Part shown: piece after piece, positions 22,520-34,800 of the stretch
Layout: each line of letters begins with the position of its first letter
Numbering within the stretch: the first letter of the stretch is position 1
Assembly: GCA_905221605.1 (NCBI GenBank)
Contig: CAJNDS010002477.1
Location: forward strand, 310,001-374,000
Direction of reading: 5' to 3'
Length of the DNA: 64,000 nucleotides
From: Symbiodinium natans
Taxonomy: Eukaryota; Sar; Dinophyceae; Suessiales; Symbiodiniaceae
Position numbers and translations under genes: made by a program
Notes under the pieces: model-generated
Databases searched by the model: none
What the model saw: only the letters and a program-made list of their open reading frames with translations
What the model was told of the DNA's origin: nothing

Positions 22520-25500
22520 CCGTTCGCAAAAAGTAGCCTGTATCATGTGTACACTATGTTCTGAGAAAATCTCACTTTCCTAACATGTTTAGACAACATT
22601 CATATTTCGTTCATATTGCAATGGGATTACCTGAGTTTCGTCTCTGGCCTCTAGCTCGATTTGCAGCAGAACGGACGGATCATGTAAAGCGGGGGAGTGG
22701 GGAGGGGTTGCCGCCCTTCCCCTTCCTCTTCCATTGCAGCCCCTCCTCCCCCTTCACCCCCACCTTGCCCCCCGCCTCTTCTCCCCATGGACAATGATTT
22801 TGCGAAAGCAATGCTTGTACAGGGGCTTTGAAAAAACTCATAGGGGTTTTGAAGCTGTTCCTCTTGATGGCGTGATGATCACTCACTCACAAGGCCCCTT
22901 ACAAAAAGCTCCCACGTCAAAGCATTGCGGGCTCCACAACCAATACCATGCGCGGCTACATTGCTAAGTACGTCACTGTGTACTCAAGAAAGCCTTGCTC
23001 CAAACACTTCACCCGTCCTGCAGCAATCCACAACCTCCAGTCAGCCCCCAAGCACGCGGAACGTTCTGCCCTGGACATAGTGATAGCTGATGGCTTGGCG
23101 GCCGGCTCCGCCCGAAATGCCATCGCACCTGGAAGACTCAAGAGTTCCACAGCCCTCAACCGACCTTCTGAACGACGCATCCGAGATCCACATTCCTGCA
23201 AAACTGAAAAGCCAACAAACACCCTCAGACCCCTACTCCCTAACACCATAAACCCTGGTGAGGCTGTCAGGAAACAAAGTCGGAAAGAGGACAGCTGCAT
23301 TCAGGAAACAGCACAGACACAGTCAGACAGCAGCCCCGCCACATTCAGGAACCTTAAACCCCAAACCCTTGACCCTAAAACCTTACAACCTAAACCCCAA
23401 ATCCTAAACCCTAAACCTTCCCGCTGTTGCCTGGCTGTTTCCTGACTCCGCCCGGGGTGTTTCCGAAATTTCCCAATGAGTGTGGCCTCTGTTCCCTGCA
23501 TGCTGCTACTCTGACCCTCAACGACCCTCAACGACCCTCAACCCAAGACGTAGGCCTTGAATCCTAAACCTTAGGAACAGACCAGTCCTGGGGCTGCTGC
23601 GCGTCGCCCGGCACGCCCGCGCGTGCGTACTCCTCTCAGAATTTCCACTTATTGGTGTGAAGAGGTGGTGCAGGCGTTTACGCAAGTGTGCGCAACGATG
23701 CTCAACGCATACACGCAAATGCAAGCTACGCCCAGAATTGGGGGATGAGTCTTTATCCCGAAACAAGGGAAAACTTTGTCCAAAACTCTCGAGTGAACAA
23801 AACCCTAAGCCTTAAACTTAAACCCTAAGCGACCTTGATCCGACATTCACGTTATTCAATCGGATAAGTCAGGGCATCCACGAAATCATGGGCTTGAATT
23901 GGAGTAAACATGTAACATGCCTTGCATATCGTACGCTGACAGACGCTGATATCTGGATCACACCACTCCCACAAAAACCACTTCATAAATCTTCATGAGG
24001 GGGTTTCCTAGGCCCAACGGAACTGCGCAAATAGCCGTTTTTTCGTTCGAGCCTTGGCTCCAGAACAGGGGCCCCTGCGGCCGGTCACCGCTTGACGCTG
24101 CTTGAGCTTACGCACATGAACCCTGTCGATGTACCTGGCCTCGTAAGCGCTGGTGCACGAGCGCTATGCTGATTTGACAGTTTTGGCACAAGGGGCTTTG
24201 GCCTCCAAGCCTGTCGCATACACAATACATCCTCAACTTGTGAACCCCCAACTCTCACTAGCTCACGAGCTCACTGAACCTCTGAACTTGGGCTGAACAC
24301 ATTCTCCTTCTGGCCCAAGCTGACGGCAAAAAGCTCCACCGCCTATCAATCGCGGCAGCAGACCGGCGAAACGCCAGCAACCCGTATTGCACGAGATGCT
24401 TCAACCTCAAACATCCTGAATCCTTCACACGCTAGACTTATAAACTCTATGGCCCTACCGTCCAAAAAACTTGCGCCCCGAATGCCCCCGAATGGCGGCG
24501 GCCTCGAAGATGGGCCAGCGGCTCGAGCACATCTCAGCGGAACTTCGGGGGGCAAATTCATGATCCGGGGGGGGGGGGGGGGGCGGTTACTGGTTTTCTA
24601 TTGACTTTTCCTGGTTTTCTATTGGTTTTTTGCTGGTTTTCTATTGGTTGCGATTAGTTTTCTTTTAGTTGTTAGTGGACAGCATTCATCCCAAAGCCAC
24701 ACGACTTGGTCCTTTCATAGCCGTTCAAGACATTCGGAGCCTCCGCGCCTCAAACAAAGGACCTCAAGATTGGCCCCACGAAAACAAAACACTGTGTCCT
24801 TCCGCAAAAGACCCAGAATTTCGGGAGGAATCTGCACAGGACTCCCCAAAGCGAGGTCAACTGAATGTTCGATGTCTCTTCACAACGTCCGGTCTAGGGT
24901 TGGCTGTTGAACATATGGCACAAAGCCTGACCTTCTGGATTAAAAGAACTACAACAGCACAGCCCGGGCTGCGACATAAAGCGCTCAACCGCCAGAAGAC
25001 CACACCCTCGACCCATCGCGACCCCTTCTCCCTTTTGGGGTCGTTTGGAACCCTTCCAGCAAGGTGCGGGAAATGGACGAACCCCAACATGCAGGGGGCT
25101 CTTCAAGAATCGCTCTTTTCATGAGGGCCCGAACCACTCCCCAGGTCCCCCTAACGGCGTGGGCCTAGAATGCCCGGCAAGGCTCCCTAAGCCGTGAATG
25201 TTGAATTCTGGGCCCCCTTCCTGCCCAAAGCACTTTGGTCACAATAAGGTGGACAACCTCATGAGGTCTTCATGCAATCTCTTGAACCCTGGCACACCTA
25301 AACTGTAAACCCAACACCCTTCCCGTCTGGAAAGCTCAGCACACGTCCACATGGACAGGGAACTGGGTGGCCAGGGAGTCCTCGGGTTACGGTTTCAGAG
25401 TTCCAGGCTTCGGGGTCAAAGTGTAACACAGGGTTCAAGGTCTGAACTGGGATACTGCTGAGCTTGGAGTTGTGGCTGCCGCCAAGTATAGGTCCCCCAA

Positions 25501-28500
25501 AGACGCAACTCCCAGAAGGATGCCATTTCGCTTCGCCCACTGCGAACGAATCCCACACGTGTCCAGTCGTGTCCCTTCGGCATTGCGAAAGAGGCCTGAT
25601 GAAACCCTCTAACTCCTTCGAACGTACTTACCTGCATTACACTCTGCTCATAGATGGGCTCTGCACGCTCTCAGTTCCTTGGCCAGGTCGACTGACACCG
25701 AGTGAGCAAGCCAAGAGCACATCTTACAGTAACATGCTGCCTCAGCACGAAGAAAGTTGATCTTGGGTCAGGAACATTACGGGCGTAAAGAGCCATGTAG
25801 TTCTCACTCCCTGTATGCTCAAAACTCTATTGCACCTTTCTGAATCCAGTAAACGATGTTGGTGCTGCAGCAGTGTCGCTAGACGCTGAATCAGAACGAT
25901 ACAGTCAGGGTGCCCCTTTCACCCCACGGAAACATGAAAACTCCTCAGCTGTGGCTTGAAAAACGTCGTGCTTGGGGCCCGGGAACTGGCAGCGGCCACA
26001 ACAACAGTAACAACGAGGTCACAATGGCAAGTTAACTTTCATCCATACCAGCAGGGCCAGCGGGCCGTGGGACCGACAGGCATTTCAGAGGTCGGGAAGA
26101 GCTAGGCTTCTGGCGACAAGGTTTGCCGACATCTCGAGGACCTCAGGACAACAAGGATCCCTGCGACCAGACTGCCATTACCGGAGGCCGGCCTGACTCT
26201 GGAAGACTTCCCTTCTGCATAGCGCTTTTTAAAGCTCCGAAAGCCAAAAGAAAGGAAACCCTGAAGCCGAAGGAGACCGTAAACCATCCTGAGGCTAAAG
26301 GTGCAAAAACCTTATGAAGCCTCAATGCCCCCCTATCCTGAGGTATCCTGAGTTATGAGGTTGGCACCTGTTGTCGGCTCTTGTCCTGCGGAGACACGCT
26401 CAGTTCGAAGAGCGCCGTGTAGAAGTGGATGACTGCCAGGTTGAGCACCTGGCATAGCGTAAGAAAATATAGGGATTCTTTGGGATTCAATTGCAAGAGG
26501 TTTGAGGAAATTAGAGGTTGGTGGTTAGGGTTTCGACACAAACTGTCACAACAAGGTGACACTGCCCAGCTCCCCCTTGCGTTGCCTTCCCTACTTTGTA
26601 CGTCTGGTCTCTGGACTGGACATGCTGTGCACATCTGCATTCACTACATGGGGTCTGCCCAATGCAGGCCGGAAAGGGTTTTCCTAGCTGTGAAGTAGTG
26701 CCACCACTGCCCCAAGTCCCACATCTCTACATATACACTGTTCAGATGCCCACAAAGAGAACCTTGCGTATGTAGGTGGAGGGGTGAAGGGGCGAGGGCA
26801 TGGGCGACATGTTGGATGCGTCCACAACCCATAATTACTACTATTGCGCAGTCATCAGAGTGTTGGTCTTAGTTATGTGTAGTCCATGATATGAGGTAGC
26901 CTCAGAGTCGGAGCCTCTACCTTTGCAGATGCTGATCCCCACAGCCCCGTGCAGGCTGAAGGAAGCGGACCATGCTAACGACTCGCCGGATATGCTCCCA
27001 AAGGACACTCCTCCAGCAGGCAGTCAAGCATCCGACGTTTGGTGCAGAAGCAGCGGCCCACAGGATGCAGACTGTAGGAAGACAGGCACGTTCGGGACAG
27101 CAAACCTTGTTTGACCTCGTCTTCTCATCCGTCCGATCATCCTCCACACGTATGGCTGTGAACCATGCAAACAGACAGCTTGGGTAGCTGCATTGTTTGC
27201 GCGGAGGAAGAAGTTTGCATCTCCACGCGCTGTACAAGGTCAGAAAGGCCAGGCATCTGCACATTCTGTAGGGATCCGCGTCGCACAATATGCTCACGAT
27301 TCTCGTGCGCTGCGAATCCTCGAATTCATAGAAAACCTGTCAACATTGACAAGTGCCCTGCTGTTACCAAGAGTCCTACCTCCGAAACCTTTGGATTCGA
27401 GGTGTAAATGATCCAACTGCAGACCCTTCTCGAAGTTGAGTGTCTCTTGCGCCCAACTTTCGACAAAGTTCATGCAGATCTAGGCGAATTCAAGTGTGTG
27501 AGGAACTAAGCTCCACCACCACTGAACTCACAACTCTGTGCTAGTCTCTTAGAGACCGGCATTGCACCACCATTGGGCGCATGGAGAGAGTCATGGATAC
27601 CTGCTCCTGTCTGCAAAACACCAACTCTTCCAAACTGTGTACACTTTGCACTCTTGATGCTCACTGGGCGAAACCATAACACCCACAAATCTCATGCTCA
27701 CAGCTTCGACTGCTCATCAGCCACACTGAGGAGAGTTGCTTCCCTCTCATCCACAGCATTGCTGGCGTTCGTTCTGTGACTGATGAAAACCGATGCGGCC
27801 TTGCTTAGTAGCTGAGACATTCGACCTCCCGAAGCTTGCTCTGGGCCTCCCAGGGGGTTCAGCTTGGACATTCAGGTTAGGATGGAGGTCACGTTGCCAA
27901 TCGCCCTGCAACCTCTTGGCTCCTAATAGACATTGTGTGAATAAAGTTCGAGCCTCTCCATCTTTTGCTACGTTCACAAAAGCGCCATGACATGAGCACA
28001 CAGAGTGATTCCTCGAACCTGCCTCGCCGAGCTGAGTCAAGAGGTTTCTCCTGCGCGTCGGATGCAATCCACCGTAAACCTTAACATCCTCAGCCCGCAT
28101 CTTCCTGTCTTGCCTGTTCAGCTTCATGCACGGTGCATGCCAGACGCCACACGTCCAAAACCCTTCGAAAAAACCAGCCCGTCAGCCTACTGGACAGCAG
28201 CTTGCCAGACATGTCTCAGTTATGTCAAGGCCTCCGGCGGAACAGCCTCACTTGCAAAGTCCATCTCCTGAGTCGGAGACCCTAAACACATCAAAACACT
28301 CACCCGAACCCCGAGTTGGTCCAACAGTTTCTGGCATCGAGTAGAAACCAACATATGGCCTAAACGTTGTCTGCGTTGCTCTATGAGTTGGGGATTTTCG
28401 GCTGGTTAGGCTTTTGGCCAGCATCGTTGTCCACCACCTCGTCAGAGTCGCCAGGAAGCTGGTTGGGACAACTTGGCACCTTCCCGAAGTCCTCACAAGC

Positions 28501-28580
28501 TTCTGGGGCTTGTCCCCAAGAACATGTCAAACAACAACACCTTCGACGTACAAGCAACCCGTCGAGTAGAGCTTGCCAAC
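22520..28580. other. largely non-coding stretch with telomere-like words and simple repeats
   Basis: Telomere-like words are dense at 23,340-23,430 (AAACCCTAAACC series) and 23,560-23,830. A threefold GACCCTCAAC tandem lies at 23,513-23,541, a poly-G run at about 24,565-24,582, and three CTGGTTTTCTATTG copies at 24,590-24,650. Single exon-like minus blocks are seen at about 25,640-25,757 (ACYCKMCSWLAHSVSVDLAK, then a stop) and about 28,372-28,510 (an acidic segment ending PKIPNS and a stop). The latter could be an alternative terminal exon of the large glucan-synthase-like gene. Nothing else is supportable. Confidence 0.4.
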
Positions 28581-28587
28581 CGTCAGT

Positions 28588-31500
28588 TCATGCAGATGCA
28601 CAAGCTGCGGCACGGGGCCATCCCCGAAACTTGGGGTCCTCTTCGTTGACGGTCATCCCACTTTTGGCGCTTTTCTCGCTTTTCTGTTTGGACTGGGGCC
28701 GCGGTGCCCGGTCGTCCTTCGGCTCATGTTCTCCTTTCTCTTCCTTCGGATCCTCCGAAACCTCCGGCACCACCTCGAGGGGCTCAGGATCTTCGGGTGC
28801 GGTCGGTGCAATCTCGGCTTCCTTGCACTCTTCTTCCTTGCACTCTTTGCCCTGCACCCTCTGAGCTGCTTTCCGCTTCCTCCTGAGCTCGGAAGCAAAA
28901 GCTACTGCCAAGTGAGAAAGTGAGGAGAGACCGGAAGAAGGCAAGAAGGGGGCCCCCAGGATGCAGCTGAGCGTCTTGATCTCGGAAGCGGGGATGCGCT
29001 GGATGGTCGACTCCGTGCCGGTGATGCTGCCATCTGGGAGCACGTTGCCATGGCCCTTGAAGGTCAGAATGTCACCGTTGAAGTACCTGTACTAGCTCCG
29101 AAGTGTTTTTAAGTGTTAAAACAATTCTAAGGTCTCATGGGGCTTGGCATCTCATTCGGGAAACAACCCCCCAGAAACACTTCCAGGCCCCCAAGGTACC
29201 TCCAGGCCAGCAGCTGGAAGATGTAGCTCGCAAGCGCCAGTGGCACCACTGCCCACGCCGTGGCCTCGCCCAGGGATCCTTTGCCAGAAATCGGGCGGTC
29301 CAGCGTCTTGGTGTCCGTGAGCGGGGACGTACGCGTGGCCGCCTGTGCAATCCAGTGCCCCGTCATGGGCGAGAGGGCAGCACATGCCGAGATCAAGGTG
29401 AGGCAGATATAACCTTGGTCGAGGCATCGTGGCCAGTCAAAACAACCTTGTAGTGTTGACCTCTTGAAAGCAAAAGCTCTGAAACTACAAACCGAGCAAC
29501 AGCCCTTCAGGGCATACCACTTGTTACCGAGGATGGTCATGATGGAGCACCACACGGCTGCCCCACGAGCCACATCTAGGCCAACGGAAACCAAGATCGC
29601 GACGACAAAGATCTCCGATCGGAAGTTCAGATAGCCTGGAAACGGGCCAGGGGTTCTTAAGCTTCTGAGGCTTCTGAGGCTTCTGTTTCTTCTGAGGCTT
29701 CTGAGCTCGTCTTTAAAAACAAAGCAGTATACCAACCGAAACCAAACTTCAGCCAAGCAACCCAGGTCCCACAAGCAAAGGGCCCGCAGAAGCGAGCCTG
29801 GTGGCAACAAGCAGCTGAAGTCTCGCATGGCCCAGGGGCCCCATTTGTTCCTTGGCTTCCGAAGGAAGACTCACAACTGCTTCTGCAGAACACCAGACTA
29901 GCTCCCTTGATTGACTTGTGCCGCTGGCCATGTCCTGTTCACCGCTTCCAAATTACGCAAAATATGCCCGAAGAAAACCTCAAACGAAACGCTAAACTCT
30001 AAACCCAAGCTCATGCGAGTCAGGAAGAAGAAGATCACGGACAATGCCACGGGGCCCACGAGGCCCACAGTCAGCGCAAAGACTGCAATCTCTGAAGGCT
30101 CCCAGCCATTCAGTGTCCACCATTGGGTGAAGCTTTGCGAAGAGTAAGACGTCAAAGTATTGAGGGCCTCCGCTGCAACCAGCATTAAGAAGGACTTGTG
30201 CGTCATCCCCTCCAGCAGCTGTGTCTTGGGAAGGACATACGATGCGTAGCAGTGCGGTGCTTTGAACAGCAAGACCAACGTTGTTAGCGAGACCACGAGC
30301 ACCAGCTGCTTGTTGATGTAGTCCATTCCTGTGCCCGTCCACGTGATCACTACCGGGCAAAGATTACACCAAAACCCCGAAACCCAACAGGCCCTGTCCT
30401 GCATAGCTCAACGTCACAGCAATCCATGCAACGCCCGAGCGCAGGGACTCCAGAACGCCGATGCGCCGCGCCGCGACCTGGAAGCCCCCATGGAAGTCCT
30501 CGTTGCACCGTCTTGGGGGTGGGAATGCTATATTACTGTATGGGCTCTATAGCCCAACGTGAGCCTCTTTTGGGGGGCCCCCAAGGGACAAGAGGAGGTC
30601 CTCGTTGAAGTTCCAGATGATAAAGAGTAGGCGGGAGGTGCTCTGCACCCCACAGAGGCCCAGGTAGGTCCTGAAGTGTGCGAGGGACAAGAGCTCGGCT
30701 CAGGGACTGGGGGAAACGAGCTTTGAAACCGTTTGGGGTTTAGAGATGCTGCTACACAGCGATTCCGATTGCAAGGCTACACGCGAGCAAGGGTCAAGGT
30801 CACCACGGCATTGTCGAAGAGTTCCTCTGGCAGCGCAGGCACGAGCACGAAGAAGACCATATTCCTAGCGCGAGGCGTGGCATGCCATGATTCGAGCCTT
30901 CAACAATACAACCAACTAAAAACAGCTACACATACCCCTACAATCGCTAACAATCCCTGCATACGTAGAACTGCGTTTACAGCGTACACCCTTTGCCCGA
31001 GGCTCAGCAACTGAGAGCTGGCCATGAGAAGGTTCGGGGGAATGCCCTTGGACAAGAAAAGCCAGAAGATGCACCCCACGGCGGAGCCCGCGTAGAAGAC
31101 AGTCCAGAGCGCCTGTTTTGTAGAGGCTGAGGGAGGGTGCGGCTGAAGAGTAGGTCCAAAAACCTTAACACTCTTACAGAGCAACTCTGTAACTCGCTGA
31201 AACTCGTTGTTTTCCTCTACCTTCTGTCCCTCCACATGCGCCCCAAACTGGGAACCTCGAGGCCCGCCTGCTCGGAGGCCCCCGAGTTGGCCATGGCCCG
31301 CATCTCCAAGGTCTTCAGCAAGGCCTCAACAGGAACCGAGGCAAGCACCCAAGCCGCTGAATTATTCAACCCCGTGAAGGTGGACTGCTTGGGTGACGGA
31401 TTTGGGCTTCAAGCCCGCCCAAACTCTAGAGGTACCCAGAAAAAATCATCGTAAGTTCCAAGCAGGGTCTGGTTTTCTGTGCGACTGGCCTCACCCACCG

Positions 31501-31870
31501 GGGAGAAGATGTAGCCGAGTGCGATGACCACGTGGATGCGCAGACAAATGCCGCGAAGGAAGGGCTTCATCAGCCACAGGGACAAGGGACTCTTCTCCGT
31601 GAGCCGCTGCTCTGCCTGGCATTTAGGGCTCTAAAGAGCCTCCAAAAGGCTTTAGAGGGTTGAACAAACAAGAACTCAAGATTGGAGCGCTTTGGGGTGC
31701 AAAAGGTTAAGGTTTGAGGTCCGCCTGGCAGATGTAGCTCTGCAAGGTTTCCGCATCTTTGACTTTTCCACGGTTGTTGGCCATGGCCTGCTTCATGATC
31801 TCTTGAACCCTCTCCGTGCTGACTCCCTGCGTAAGGAACTCGGCATCATCGTTGATGTCCAGCACCTCTG
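28588..31870 (-). CDS. C-terminal multi-pass membrane region of the glucan synthase-like gene
   Basis: A chain of short exons follows an acidic linker (about 31,710-31,870; FLTQGVSTERVQEIMKQAM). About 31,430-31,630: RIHVVIALGYIFSPVG. About 31,235-31,365: AWVLASVPVEALLKTLEMR. About 31,010-31,130: TVFYAGSAVGCIFWLFL. About 30,790-30,880: MVFFVLVPALPEELFDNAVV. About 30,590-30,700: GVQSTSRLLFIIWNFNEDLL. About 30,400-30,520: GVLESLRSGVAWIAV. About 30,010-30,360: LVLVVSLTTLVLLFKAP, VFALTVGLVGPVALSVIFFF. About 29,500-29,640: AILVSVGLDVARGAAVW. About 29,180-29,430: AVVPLALASYIFQLLAW. In Ags1 the corresponding region is proposed to translocate the glucan. A last exon (28,588-~29,080) is charged and Lys/Glu-rich and ends in a stop; its membership is likely but not certain. 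Confidence 0.75.
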
Positions 31871-34800
31871 GCGAGAGAAGGATCCGAGAAGGAGACAGAA
31901 ATATAAGCTGAGATAAGAGCAAGAGAAAAAGAGAGATATGAAGACAAATAACGAACAATAACAAAGAAATTAAAAACAAAGAGAGAAAGATAAAAAATAA
32001 AGAGACACAAAAGCAAACAGAAAGACAGAAACTCAAAGAGAAAGCCAAGAAAGAGCGGAAGGCAAGCGAGCTGGGCAAAAGCGAGCAGGGCACAACCCAG
32101 TCGACCTCCCTCCCTCGCCTGCATCTGATGAGCCACCTGGGCAGTGGAGGACATGCGCCTCAAGGCGCTGTCCCGTCGGGGCGCCATTGCCTTCAGGAGA
32201 GGGCTGCTCTGAGCACAACCCGTTACGCTCATTCGCACCTCGAGGAGGGCTACCGGTTTTTTTTCTATAGGTCTGTGCTTCTTCTCTGTGCTCCAGGGCA
32301 CGTCTGGTTTCGAGGCACGGGATATACCTATACAATGATTAAGGGTATTTTCTTATTAGCTATAGGGTCGCATACGCCGTGCCATGTGTATGGTTGCTGG
32401 AGATTTTTCCTCCACACTGCGAGAAAGATGCAACACATCACCGAAACCGAAGACATGATTACATGCTTATATAAGCAAAGTATTTTCACACTCGACAGCC
32501 TAATTTCGCGCTTGAGTCTACCTAGCATTTATTAGGAATGAAGCTACCCGAGCCTTCCTAGTACCGTTCAAACCAAGCTTTTTTGTAGTGGGGGGGGGGG
32601 TCTTTTTTCAACTTTAATGGGGGTTAGTTCTACTTATTGCAAAAACATAACAAGTTGCTTCTAAGCTTGCAACAAAACAAAATCTATTCTCCTCTACTAC
32701 GTGGCAGGACTTATAGTTTATAGTAGCACACTCTACAAGTTAACGTTTTCCCACGCACTCAAATGCACATGGCCTCATTCATAAACATCATTAACTTTGT
32801 TACATGAAGCTCTACTACTCAAATAACGGCCGGGGGAAATGAAAGTAACAGTATGAGAGTACTCTTTCCTCATCTAGCGACCTCCAGCTGAGTTGAACCT
32901 GGAACAAAGATAACCAGAAGTACTATTCTGTAAGATCTACTTCGCGACTTCATGAAGATACAATTTCAGTCAGGGGTCATTGTTGTTAACACATTAACCT
33001 TTAGAATTAGCACACAAAACCACAAATAACTAGTACCTGATTACAACGTTCAAGTTGAAGTACATTGTGCATCACCTTTGGAGCCACGAGCCTTTCAGAT
33101 AGCTGACCCCTGAGTTATGAATACTTGTGTCTCGTTACAACCTACGTTAGCAACATCCAGCCTTCGGTTTTATGCACCATGACACAGTACTGTTCAAGTT
33201 ATTTACGGCTAGGGGCCATTCACTAAGCGTATCTTCATAGGATTGGAGCAGAAAAAAGTTGATCCATAGGGGGTTATATACATATGCTTTACATAAGACA
33301 TGCTGCAAGACACGATCTGATACAGCATTCGCTGCTCTGTTTTGCCATGCGGGTTGCGTTATTTTGCCCACTCACCTCACTGTCCCCCGACCCCAAGATG
33401 CCCGCCTCCTGCACTGCCGTGGTGGCCCCCTTTCGGACCCAGAGGTGGTTCAGAGTCAGCGAAGCTCCTGGAAGCTCGAAGATGGGAATTCTTCGTTTTT
33501 GAGATTGCGGGCTCAGGGATGCTCAGGGTGATACGCCTGGTCATGTCCGGGAGCCCTCCTTTCTGAATGCCAGAGCACACCCTGCCCTCAAAAAAAACCT
33601 GAAGCCTAACCATCGAAACCAGCCGACAAACCTAGACCCCGCAATTCCTCAACGAGCACCCCGAAATCGCAGCCGAGGCCTCGGGCCGTAAATGGGTATC
33701 AGAAAGCAGGTGACCCCCCTTGTTCGCTCTTCTTGACCACTCCCACATCTGGGGCGCGCCACAGCAGGACCCCCAAAAGGAATCATATTTGCAGCCAAGG
33801 TCGTGGCGAACACCACCCCCTACCCCAACCCGCATCCTTCCCCATCCCTACCCCCTCCTCTACCGAGATTTCCCAACCGGCCTTTTGGGTTTCTTGTTTT
33901 GCCTGGTCTATATACGTGAGCCTGCGTGTTACGACAGGCTTCACACCCGCGATCTCCGGTGCGAAGCGGAGCTCTAAACTCAAAGCCCTTCCCCTTCCCC
34001 CCACCCCACACCTGAGGACCGTCGGAAGTTGACACATGCCTCCGTGTAGGCGCCAATCAAATTCTCCTCGGCTCAAGGTCGTACTTTCTGGGGGGCGGGG
34101 GGACTAGGGAGCGAAAAGGTTTCGGGGCTTTCTTGGAGCTGCGTGGGGTTGTTGGGCTCTTGGGCTTGTATTGTCTTACGGCAGATCCCCCCCGAATCGA
34201 CCGTTGCAAGATGCAAGGTTCGATTTAACAGCTGAGACTTAGGCTTTAGGGTCGAAGAGAGGGGCTGGTTTCTGTCACTCGTTTGCATCAAAGACACGCG
34301 CCAGGTGTGGAATGGAAATTCTGCTGTTGTCGCATTGCTGGCCATTTGCCAATAATCCTTCTCGTTCCTGGGGGGTTTGAAGTTGGGCTTTGCGGTTCGA
34401 CTTCAGGGCACAAGAGTCCTCCATCCTGAAATGTTACTGAACCGGGAACTAGCTTCATGTTCAGGGCATAATCCACGGCGCAGAAGAAGGAGTCAATCAG
34501 GCTCTTGGCATCATCAGAGTTTTGCTGGCGGAAGTAGACACCCGGCATCTTCCCGAGGCCTCCAATGGCGCAGCCCACAGAGGGAACCTGAGCGGCTTTC
34601 ATGAAAGAGGTGTTGGAGTTGTAGAGTCTGGGCCGCTTTTGACTTCTGGGCTTTGGAGATCTTTGCAAGTAAACCGTAATCTTGCTTTGGCTTTACTTGC
34701 TGGCGTCAGCTTTCCCAAGTGGGAACTCCGACAAAAACTCAAGGGCTCTGCAAGTGAACTATAGCATGTGACATCTGTGTGTACACATGTGTGACACAAC

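Noticed and set aside
31707-32093. 128-codon minus frame rich in Phe/Leu/Ser as a membrane protein
   Set aside because: The hydrophobic run is the translated pyrimidine tract at 31,880-32,050; only the part below 31,870 is exon.
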